47,020 nucleotides of DNA, taken from assembly GCF_003385235.1 (NCBI RefSeq), contig NZ_PQIA01000073.1:1-47020 (forward strand), written 5' to 3'. This document shows positions 40,623 to 47,020 of the stretch, one piece after another. Within the stretch, counting starts at the first letter, position 1, and every line of letters starts with the position of its first letter. The notes under the pieces are model-generated. The model ran no database searches and was not told the origin of the DNA. It worked only from the letters and a program-made list of their open reading frames with translations. This stretch comes from Amycolatopsis circi. GTDB taxonomy: Bacteria; Actinomycetota; Actinomycetes; Mycobacteriales; Pseudonocardiaceae. The translations under genes were made by a program, and so were the position numbers.

Positions 40623-42898
40623 CCTCCTGCGCTCGCCCGAACTGCTCCGGCACGATCAACCGTGCCGGGTTCTGCGCGAAGTGCGGCTGGGCACCGGGAT
40701 CCGAGCCGAAGAAACCCACGCCGAAAGCCGACGCGACACTCGTCATCCCCGCTCCGGGCGCGAGCCGGATCGCCGACACCGTCGTCACGCGGGAGCAGCA
40801 GACCGCCGGTCACGGCACTGGCGACGACTACATCCCGCTCCCCGTGGTCGTCCTGCCGGACATCGCCGGGCGAGTCCTCGCCGATCCGCACGTCGCCGAG
40901 GGCGAGCGGTACTGCGGCAAACGCGGCTGCGGCGCGCCGGTCGGCCGCTCGACCGGCGGCCGTCCCGCGCGCACCGAGGGCTTCTGTCCGCAGTGCGGCA
41001 CGCCGTTCTCCTTCTCTCCCAAGCTGTTTCCGGAAGACGTGGTCGACGGCCGCTACCAGGTGCACGGCTGCATCGCGCGCGGCGGCCTCGGGTACGTCTA
41101 CCTCGGCACCGATCTGCGGCTGAAACAATACGTCGCGCTGAAGGGCCTGCTCAACACCGGCGACGAGGCCGCGGTGCGGATCGCCGAGACCGAGAGCCAG
41201 GTGCTGACCTCGCTCGACCACCCGAACATCGTGCGGATCCACGACGTCGCCACGCATCCGGATCCGCACGGCGGGCCTGACGCGCGCTACATCGTCATGG
41301 AGTTCGTCGACGGCCTCCCGCTCGCCGAGGTGATGCGGCGCGGCCGCGCGATGCTCGACGGGCCCGAGGGCAGGCTGCTCGTCGAGCACGTCGTCGCCTA
41401 CGGCCGGGAGATCCTCACCGCGCTCGGCTACCTGCACGAGCAGGGCCTGCTGTACTGCGATCTGAGCCCGCAGAACGTGATCCACGGCGAGAAACGGGTC
41501 AAGCTGATCGATTTCGGCGCGATCCGCAAGATCGGCGACCAGACCAGCCCGATCGTCGGCAACCCGCGCTTCCAGATCGGCGCGACCGAACTGGACGAGC
41601 ACGGGCTGACCGTGCGCTCGGACATCCACACCGTCGGCGCGACGCTGCGCGACCTGTTCCGCTGCAGCGACGGCTGGCCGCATCCGGCCGACAAACGGAT
41701 CGCGCTCGGCGTCGAATCCTTCACGCAGGTGCTCGACCGCGCGACCGGACCGTACGAGCACCGGTTCGCCACCGCCGGTGAAATGCTCGTGCAACTCGAC
41801 GGCGTACTGCACGAGATCCTTTCGCTGCGCGACCGCCAATCGCGGCCGTCGATCTCCACGCTCTTCACCGAAGCGGCTGTTCTGCTGGACGCCGGGCTCG
41901 GCCAGCCGCGGCCGGTCGGGGAGTGGGTGCGCCGCGCCCGACGCACCGCGGGCCCGCTCGGCGCGCTGCCCGCACCGCTCGACATCGCGCTCGGATTGCC
42001 GGTGCCGCACGAGGATCCGCACGACCCGGCAGTCACCTTTCTGCGCACCGTCCGCGCGCCGGATCCCGCGCGGCTGCTGAAGAAACTCGAACGCGCCGAC
42101 TCGACCGTCGAGGTGGAGCTGCGCCGCTGCCGGGCCTGGCTCGAACTGTCCGAAATGGACTCAAGCGGTGCGGATCAGGCAGCGCAACGAGTAGACGCCG
42201 CCGAGAAACTGCTCGGTGCCCGCGCCAAGCACGACTGGCGGGTCGCCTGGCACCGCGGCCTGGTCGCGCTAGCCGCAGGTGCCGTGGAGACCGCCCAGAC
42301 CTGGTTCGAGCGCGTGCACCGCGACATCCCGGGCGAGGAGACGCCGAAGCTCGCGCTCGGCCTGTGCGCGGAGCACTGTGGCGGCCCGAAGAAGGCGGCG
42401 CGCTACTACGACGCGCTGTGGGTACGGGACCACCTCCAGGTCAACGCCGTTTTCGGGCTGGCTCGCGGCCATCTGCAGCTGGACCAGCGCACGGCGGCGG
42501 TGGAATTGCTCGACCAGGTCCCGGAGTACTCGCGGCACGACGAGGCGGCGCGGATCGCCGGGATCCGGGTGCGGGCGGGAATTCTGCCGGTGGGGGACGC
42601 GCTGCCCGGCATCGAGGACCTGACCGAGGCGATCGAGCGGCTGTCCGCGCTGGAACTGGACCGCGACACCGCGGACCGGCTCACCGCCGAGGTCCGCGAG
42701 AGCGCGCTGCGCTGTTTCGTGGCCGGGATGCGCGGCATGCCGCCCGGCCCGGTCCTCGGCGAACGGCTCGACGAGCACGGGCTTCGGCTGCTGGTCGAGC
42801 AGTCGTACCGGCGGATCGCGCGCCGGGCCGGTTCGGCGGAGTACCACGACGCGTTGGTCGACCGGGCGAACGAGACGAGGCCGACGACCTGGGTGTAA
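40619..42898 (+). CDS. PknG-type serine/threonine protein kinase with TPR domain
   Basis: A 759-residue soluble kinase. Residues 4-22 form an extra zinc ribbon (Cys4, Cys9, Cys19, Cys22). Residues 99-126 are the rubredoxin-like site of PknG (Cys99, Cys104, Cys123, Cys126), followed by FSFSPKLFPEDVVDGRY. Kinase: GCIARGGLGYVYLGTD (150-165), Lys175, YCDLSPQNVI with Asp281 and Asn286, and LIDFGAIRK with Asp298. The HRD motif is YCD, as in PknG. Residues about 480-740 are TPR-like helices. Mycobacterial PknG phosphorylates GarA/OdhI to adjust 2-oxoglutarate metabolism. Here it is coupled to a protease upstream and followed 18 bases later by a VWA gene. Confidence 0.9.
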   Translation: MTSCARPNCSGTINRAGFCAKCGWAPGSEPKKPTPKADATLVIPAPGASRIADTVVTREQQTAGHGTGDDYIPLPVVVLPDIAGRVLADPHVAEGERYCGKRGCGAPVGRSTGGRPARTEGFCPQCGTPFSFSPKLFPEDVVDGRYQVHGCIARGGLGYVYLGTDLRLKQYVALKGLLNTGDEAAVRIAETESQVLTSLDHPNIVRIHDVATHPDPHGGPDARYIVMEFVDGLPLAEVMRRGRAMLDGPEGRLLVEHVVAYGREILTALGYLHEQGLLYCDLSPQNVIHGEKRVKLIDFGAIRKIGDQTSPIVGNPRFQIGATELDEHGLTVRSDIHTVGATLRDLFRCSDGWPHPADKRIALGVESFTQVLDRATGPYEHRFATAGEMLVQLDGVLHEILSLRDRQSRPSISTLFTEAAVLLDAGLGQPRPVGEWVRRARRTAGPLGALPAPLDIALGLPVPHEDPHDPAVTFLRTVRAPDPARLLKKLERADSTVEVELRRCRAWLELSEMDSSGADQAAQRVDAAEKLLGARAKHDWRVAWHRGLVALAAGAVETAQTWFERVHRDIPGEETPKLALGLCAEHCGGPKKAARYYDALWVRDHLQVNAVFGLARGHLQLDQRTAAVELLDQVPEYSRHDEAARIAGIRVRAGILPVGDALPGIEDLTEAIERLSALELDRDTADRLTAEVRESALRCFVAGMRGMPPGPVLGERLDEHGLRLLVEQSYRRIARRAGSAEYHDALVDRANETRPTTWV

Positions 42899-42916
42899 CC
42901 GGCGAAGGGGCGAGGG

Positions 42917-44311
42917 ATGAGCAGGGGTTGGGACGTCGAGGTCCATCAGAACCGCTACCTCGGCGAAGGCGATACCGGGATGCAAGCTGTGGTCACCGTT
43001 TCGGCGCGCGATAATGGCGCTGTCGCGTCCCGGCCGCCCGGCGCGGAAGTGCTCCTGGTCGACTGCTCGACGTCTATGCGCTACCCACCGACGAAGATCG
43101 CCGCCGCGCGCCGGGCAGCAGCCGCCGCGATCTGGGCCCTGCCAAACGGCGTCGGCTTCGCCGTGGTCCGCGGCACCGAACGCGCCGACCTGGTGTATCC
43201 AGCCGAACCGGGTCTCGCGGTCGCGTCGGACGAAACCCGAGCCGCAGCGGTCGCCGCGGTGGAGCGGTTCGTCGCGGTCGGCGGCACGGCGATGGGCACG
43301 TGGCTGGAGTGCGCGCGGAAGCTGTTCGCTTCAGTGCCGGATGCAGTGCGGCACGCGATCCTGCTGACCGACGGGAACAATCAGTCGCAGTCCGCCGAGT
43401 CGCTGCGCCGTGAACTCGACGCTTGCGAAGGCCATTTCGTTTGCGACGCAAGGGGAATCGGCGACGGCTGGCAACGGGCGGAACTGGTCGAGATCGGCCG
43501 GGTGCTGCGCGGCTCCGTCGATTCGGTGGTGCGCGACGAGGACCTGGTCGAGGACTTCCGCGGGCTGATGGCCGCCGCGCTCGCCAAGGTGATCCCGTCG
43601 GCGCGGCTGCGGATCGGCGTCACCGAGCAGACCACGCTGCGGTTCGTGAAGCAGGTCTGGCCGAGCGAATACGACCTGACCTCGCGCTGCGTCCCCGACG
43701 GCGACGGAAACGCGGTCCTCTCGCTCGGTTCGTGGAGCGCCGGCGAGACCCGGGAATTCCAGCTCGCGGTGGAAGTCTCGGCGGACGCTCAGCCGGAGTA
43801 CGGCTCGGACCGGATGCTCGCGTGGGTCGAGGTCGACGGTGCGCCGGATTCGACGGCCCCGCTGCTGGCCCACTGGACCCACGACCCGGTTGCCCCGACG
43901 CTGGTCGACCCGAAAGTGCGGCGCTACACCATGCACGCCGAACTGAGCGAGGCCTTGGTGAACGCCGACGAAGCCTACGCCGCAGGCGACCACGCGCGGG
44001 CCGCGCGCGAATGGGGCCAGGCTGTCGAAATCGCCAAGCGGACCAGCAACAAGGAAGTCCTGCGCCGACTCGCCCGAGTAGTCGACACGGACGGCGAGGC
44101 GGTGCAGCTTCGCCCCGAAGTCACCCGCAGCGAACTGCTCAACCTGCTGGTCTCCACCGTCTCGAACGTCGGCGACGAGCCTCGCGACGCCCGCCCCGCG
44201 CCCGCTCCGGACGCCAAACCAGCGATCTGCCCCCACTGCCAGAACCCCAACCCGTCCGGCGCGCGATTCTGCGAGGAATGCGGGGAGCCGGTGTCCGGAG
44301 GTGCCGCGTGA
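42917..44311 (+). CDS. VWA-domain protein with C-terminal zinc ribbon
   Basis: A 464-residue cytoplasmic protein. The von Willebrand A domain has a complete MIDAS: D-x-S-x-S at 49-53 (VLLVDCSTSMRY), Thr in VGGTAMGTWLEC and Asp in HAILLTDGNN. A beta-rich middle (about 230-330) follows, then a helical TPR-like pair (NADEAYAAGDHARAAREWGQ). The last 27 residues are a zinc ribbon, CPHC ... CEEC (Cys438, 441, 452, 455), resembling the N-terminal ribbon of the kinase. GCGAGGG precedes the ATG. I infer a metal-dependent scaffold for the kinase. Its stop overlaps the next GTG. Confidence 0.88.
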   Translation: MSRGWDVEVHQNRYLGEGDTGMQAVVTVSARDNGAVASRPPGAEVLLVDCSTSMRYPPTKIAAARRAAAAAIWALPNGVGFAVVRGTERADLVYPAEPGLAVASDETRAAAVAAVERFVAVGGTAMGTWLECARKLFASVPDAVRHAILLTDGNNQSQSAESLRRELDACEGHFVCDARGIGDGWQRAELVEIGRVLRGSVDSVVRDEDLVEDFRGLMAAALAKVIPSARLRIGVTEQTTLRFVKQVWPSEYDLTSRCVPDGDGNAVLSLGSWSAGETREFQLAVEVSADAQPEYGSDRMLAWVEVDGAPDSTAPLLAHWTHDPVAPTLVDPKVRRYTMHAELSEALVNADEAYAAGDHARAAREWGQAVEIAKRTSNKEVLRRLARVVDTDGEAVQLRPEVTRSELLNLLVSTVSNVGDEPRDARPAPAPDAKPAICPHCQNPNPSGARFCEECGEPVSGGAA

Positions 44312-45393
44312 CGCTCCGGACGCGGCAAGCACTAGTGCGGATCCGGGCGGTGCTGCTGGCCGGGACCGTGCTCGCGCTGGTCACGTCGTACCTCGCGGTG
44401 AGCGGCGTCGTCCGGACCGCCGACCAGATCTCGTCCGCGACCAGCCGGGCGATCCTGGAGGTCGCCGCGGCGCGGGACGCCCTCGTGTCCGCCGACGCCG
44501 CAGCCATCGCCAGTTTCGCTTCGGGCGAGGCAAAACTGGCCGGGCCAGGACAGGAGTACGAAAACCGGATGGCGTCGGCGAGCCAAAGCCTCGCGCGAGT
44601 CGCGGAGTTCAACCAGGCAGGCGACCCCGGCGCCGGAACCCTGCAAACCGTCGAAGGCCTGGTCGCGTCGTATTCGGGCGCAATGGGCCAGGCCGACGCG
44701 CACTTCCGGCAACCGGGCACGGAACTGGTCGGACTGGCCGACCTCTGGTACGCCTCACGCCTGCTGCACGCCCCGGACAATGTCCTGGAACTGCTGGGCA
44801 AACTGCAAAAAGAAGAACGCGCCGCGCTGGACGGCCAGATCTCCGGCACCAGAATGAGCGCCGGCCTGCTCATCCTCTGGCTGCTGCCGCCGATCGTGCT
44901 GCTCACCCTCCTGGTCGCGACACAAGTGTTCCTGCGCCAGCGTTTCCGCCGCCGCTTGAACCTGCCCCTGCTAGGCGCGACCGTGCTCGGACTAGGCGCC
45001 GTCGCCGGCTTGCTGATCGCTTTCGCCCTGGCCGGACGCCTCGACACGGTGCGCACCAATGTGGACCAAGCGGTCGCCGTCCGAGAAAAAAGCATCGAGT
45101 CCGCCGACGCAGGCGGCCACGCCCGTCTGGCCACTCTCCTGCAACAACGCTGCGGCCCACCCGGCTGTGGGTCCACTGTGGACGACTTCCGCCGCCAAAC
45201 CCAAACCACCTCGACTGCCGCCCCGGCCCAGAACGCGATCACCTCAGCCGCCCGAGCCGTGACCTCCGCCGGAGCCGCAGCCACCGAATCCGGCGGCCTG
45301 CCGGTACTGGTCCCCGCCGCCCTGATCCTCGTCGGCGGTCTAGTAGTCGCCGGACTGTACCGGCGAATCGACGAATACCGGTACCGCCCATGA
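44308..45393 (+). CDS. Four-helix membrane protein, GlnX-like topology
   Basis: A 361-residue protein. TM1 (about 14-34, VLLAGTVLALVTSYLAVSGV) is followed by an extracytoplasmic helical region of about 145 residues, TM2 (about 182-205), a short basic loop (RQRFRRRLN), TM3 (about 214-240), a second external region of about 90 residues with a C-G-P-P-G-C pair, and TM4 (about 328-352). This two-module layout matches what is known of mycobacterial GlnX, the membrane relay between the binding protein GlnH and PknG. Homology to GlnX is inferred from topology and context, not from a clear motif. Coupled by GTGA and ATGA overlaps. Confidence 0.75.
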   Translation: MTLRTRQALVRIRAVLLAGTVLALVTSYLAVSGVVRTADQISSATSRAILEVAAARDALVSADAAAIASFASGEAKLAGPGQEYENRMASASQSLARVAEFNQAGDPGAGTLQTVEGLVASYSGAMGQADAHFRQPGTELVGLADLWYASRLLHAPDNVLELLGKLQKEERAALDGQISGTRMSAGLLILWLLPPIVLLTLLVATQVFLRQRFRRRLNLPLLGATVLGLGAVAGLLIAFALAGRLDTVRTNVDQAVAVREKSIESADAGGHARLATLLQQRCGPPGCGSTVDDFRRQTQTTSTAAPAQNAITSAARAVTSAGAAATESGGLPVLVPAALILVGGLVVAGLYRRIDEYRYRP

Positions 45394-46691
45394 ACCGTCC
45401 ACTGTGGAAGAAGCTGCTCCTGCTAGCCGCAGCAGTGTTAGTGGCGGCTTCGTCGGCGTGCGGGGTAGCCGCAGGCAGCAACACCCTCCAGGTCATCGGA
45501 GTATGGACCGAAGGCGAGGAAGCAGCCTTCAACCAGGTGAAGCAACGTTTCGAGGAAAAAACCGGCATCGAAGTCCGATACCAAGGCACGCGCGCAGTAG
45601 AGCAAGTCCTAGCCGCAGACGTCCAACAAGGCGCTGCCCCAGACATCGCAGTCCTCTCCAGCCCAGGCCTGCTAGCCGACTACGCCCGCCGCCAAGAAAT
45701 CAAACCCCTGGACTTCCTGGAAGCGAAGGCGGAATCGTTCTACGGCAGACAATGGGTCAACCTGCAACGCCTCGGCACCGGCAAACTCTACTCAGTCGCA
45801 GTAAAAGCCGACCTGAAAAGCGCGATCTGGTACCGTCCAGCCACCCTCCCCGGCCCGAAACCGACCACCTGGCAACAACTTGTCACCCTCGCCGCCAGCC
45901 AAAACACCCCCTGGTGCCTAGGCTTGGCGGCCCCTCCCACGTCAGGCTGGCCAGGCACCGACTGGATCGAAGACATCCTCCTGCACTCCGCGAACCCGGA
46001 GACCTACCGCCAATGGGCTGCAGGCACCCTGCCGTGGACGTCGAACCCAGTACGCCAAGCCTTCCAGGACTGGGGCACGCTGGTCGTCCACCCAGGTGGC
46101 ATCCAAGGCGGTGCACCAACAGCCCTGCTCACCGACTTCCGCGACGCAGCCCGCCCCCTCTTCGCCGACCCGCCCGGCTGCCGAATGGAACACCAGGGCT
46201 CGTTCGCGATGGGCAGCTACCAATCCATGCACCTGCACAACGAAACCGGTCCCCGCCCACAGCCAGGAACCGACTACGACTTCTTCCCGTTCCCCGGCTC
46301 CGGCGCGTCGGAGGTTTCGGCAGACCTGGCCGCGATGTTCAACGACACCCCGCAAGCCCGCCAGTTCCTGGACTTCCTGGTCTCGCCGGAAGCCCAGCAA
46401 ATCTGGGCAGGCAACCCGAACGCGACGGCCTTCTCCGCCGGAACCGCAGTAACGAAGAACATCTACCGCGACCCGGTAAGACGCAAAGTGGCGGACACCC
46501 TCACCGCAGGAAAACCAGTCTGCTTCGACGCATCGGACCTGATGCCGAAGACCATGACCGGCGCGTTCTACCGAGCGATCCTCGAATACACAGCAGACCC
46601 GACACAACTGGAACCCCTGCTGGAACACCTGGAAGACACCCGCAAGGGAATCCCCAAAGCCGAATGGCTGAACGTCCCCTGTGGACAGTGA
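45390..46691 (+). CDS. Extracellular solute-binding lipoprotein, family 1 type
   Basis: A 433-residue lipoprotein: signal KKLLLLAAAVLVAASSAC, lipobox SSAC. The mature part is a cluster B/D solute-binding protein: LQVIGVWTEGEEAAFNQVKQ, RFEEKTGIEVRYQGTRAVEQ, PDIAVLSSPGLLADYARR, GSFAMGSYQSM. There is no ABC permease nearby, so it probably acts as a sensor subunit for the membrane protein at 44308. It differs in class from GlnH (family 3). Codon 17 is TTA (45438-45440), and codons ending in A are common here, unlike the upstream genes. Its ATG overlaps the previous stop. Confidence 0.85.
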   Translation: MNRPLWKKLLLLAAAVLVAASSACGVAAGSNTLQVIGVWTEGEEAAFNQVKQRFEEKTGIEVRYQGTRAVEQVLAADVQQGAAPDIAVLSSPGLLADYARRQEIKPLDFLEAKAESFYGRQWVNLQRLGTGKLYSVAVKADLKSAIWYRPATLPGPKPTTWQQLVTLAASQNTPWCLGLAAPPTSGWPGTDWIEDILLHSANPETYRQWAAGTLPWTSNPVRQAFQDWGTLVVHPGGIQGGAPTALLTDFRDAARPLFADPPGCRMEHQGSFAMGSYQSMHLHNETGPRPQPGTDYDFFPFPGSGASEVSADLAAMFNDTPQARQFLDFLVSPEAQQIWAGNPNATAFSAGTAVTKNIYRDPVRRKVADTLTAGKPVCFDASDLMPKTMTGAFYRAILEYTADPTQLEPLLEHLEDTRKGIPKAEWLNVPCGQ

Positions 46692-46704
46692 TGCCGCCAG
46701 CCCC

Positions 46705-46756
46705 GTCCGTGAGGGGAACCCTCACGGACTCTGAGTCCCTCAGGGTTCCCCTCACG
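46705..46756. repeat. Repeat element B, copy 2, with internal hairpin
   Basis: GTCCGTGAGGG-GAA-CCCTCACGGAC is a perfect 11-bp hairpin (46705-46729) and is followed by CTGAGTCCCTCAGGGTTCCC, then CTCACGA, matching the right arm of the palindrome at 34940-34992. It probably terminates the five-gene operon. Confidence 0.8.
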
Positions 46757-46769
46757 ACCAGCAACGATC

Positions 46770-46822
46770 CGTGAGGGACCCCTTCACGGACCCAGATTCC
46801 CTCAAGGAGCCCTTCACGGACC
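46770..46822. repeat. Repeat element B, diverged copy 3
   Basis: TCCGTGAGGGACCCCTTCAC, GGACCCAGATTCCCTCAAGG, then AGCCCTTCACGGA: same order of GTGAGGG, central GATTC and TCACGGA blocks as the other copies, with many substitutions. Confidence 0.6.
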
Positions 46823-46911
46823 ACCCGCCACCCGCACCCAACCGCAGCCGATGCACTCAACCCACCAGTGCACCCACACCACCCCCGCACCCCGATACGA
46901 AGCCTTCTCTG

Positions 46912-46968
46912 CGGTCTGAGGGTGGTTGTCAAGGCATCTTTCCAGCCTTGACAACCACCCTCAGACCG
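46912..46968. terminator. Perfect 24-bp hairpin
   Basis: 46912-46935 (CGGTCTGAGGGTGGTTGTCA, then AGGC) pairs exactly with 46945-46968; the loop is ATCTTTCCA. It could be a bidirectional terminator or another repeat element. No gene is seen in 46692-47020. Confidence 0.85.
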
Positions 46969-46973
46969 TCAGC

Positions 46974-47014
46974 ACAATCAGCTTCGGGGTGCCCCACGCA
47001 ACCAACGTGCGCAA
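46974..47014 (-). repeat. Intergenic repeat element A, copy 2 (inverted)
   Basis: The minus strand reads CACGTTGGTTGCGTGGGGCA, then CCCCGAAGCTGATTGTG, differing from 34844-34884 by one substitution and a few single-base gaps. Confidence 0.75.
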
Positions 47015-47020
47015 TTTCGC

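Noticed and set aside
38994..46691. Type VI secretion, CBASS or retron-like defence system
   Set aside because: None of the required cores (cyclase, reverse transcriptase, Hcp/VgrG) is present; the PknG-like kinase and lipoprotein point to signalling, though a defence role is not excluded.

Overview
This is high-GC actinobacterial DNA, most likely from Amycolatopsis or another Pseudonocardiaceae. The grounds are strong G/C preference at third codon positions, frequent GTG starts, many leaderless starts (a TANNNT box 6-7 bases before the start codon), a pdtaR / branched-chain amino acid transporter / thioesterase / polA gene order known from actinomycetes, a pSAM2/AICE-type integrase relic, and intergenic palindromes (GTGAGGGGAACCCTGAGGGA type) that I associate with Amycolatopsis. 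The genus is an inference.

Layout. 1-415: a 42-bp-arm palindrome and a truncated peptide-transporter ATPase. 416-5708: a citrate/C4-dicarboxylate-type two-component system divergent from a NitT/TauT-type ABC transporter (ATPase, permease, lipoprotein). 5773-8206: a MerR regulator, and an Lrp/AsnC regulator divergent from azlCD. 8207-8963: decayed sequence with a frameshifted small gene and a tRNA-like fossil. 8964-12280: a LysR regulator divergent from an alpha/beta hydrolase and an MFS exporter. 12281-14250: a repeat-rich stretch with three hairpins that share a loop and have compensating stems, a 21-22 bp tandem array, a 36-bp palindrome, a small MerR-like gene and an acyl-CoA dehydrogenase fragment. 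14251-19160: small conserved proteins, a dihydrofolate-reductase-like protein, CorA, CsbD, a 55-residue membrane protein and an AI-2E family transporter. 19738-23787: a tightly coupled four-gene operon on the minus strand (FAD oxidoreductase, acyl-CoA-dehydrogenase-like protein, PIG-L deacetylase/methyltransferase fusion, glycosyltransferase). 24160-28307: YhgE relic, EamA transporter, MarR regulator, F420-type nitroreductase, and a decayed tyrosine integrase next to a tRNA with a CAA anticodon. 28524-38247: housekeeping block of pdtaR, livKHMGF, a hotdog thioesterase and polA. 38298-38700: a 94-bp tandem repeat. 38994-46691: five coupled genes. 46692-47020: repeats.

The most interesting system is the last operon. 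A leaderless trypsin-like protease, a PknG-type kinase with an extra N-terminal zinc ribbon, a VWA protein with a C-terminal zinc ribbon, a four-helix membrane protein and a solute-binding lipoprotein are joined by stop/start overlaps or a very short gap. It resembles the mycobacterial GlnH-GlnX-PknG nutrient-sensing relay, but with a different class of binding protein and two added components. The second candidate is the four-gene PIG-L/methyltransferase/glycosyltransferase operon, which looks like an uncharacterised small-molecule pathway. The segment 8.5-28.3 kb may be the remains of an island inserted at the tRNA gene: the integrase relic lies beside the tRNA, and a degraded copy of the tRNA 3' half lies at 8.53 kb.
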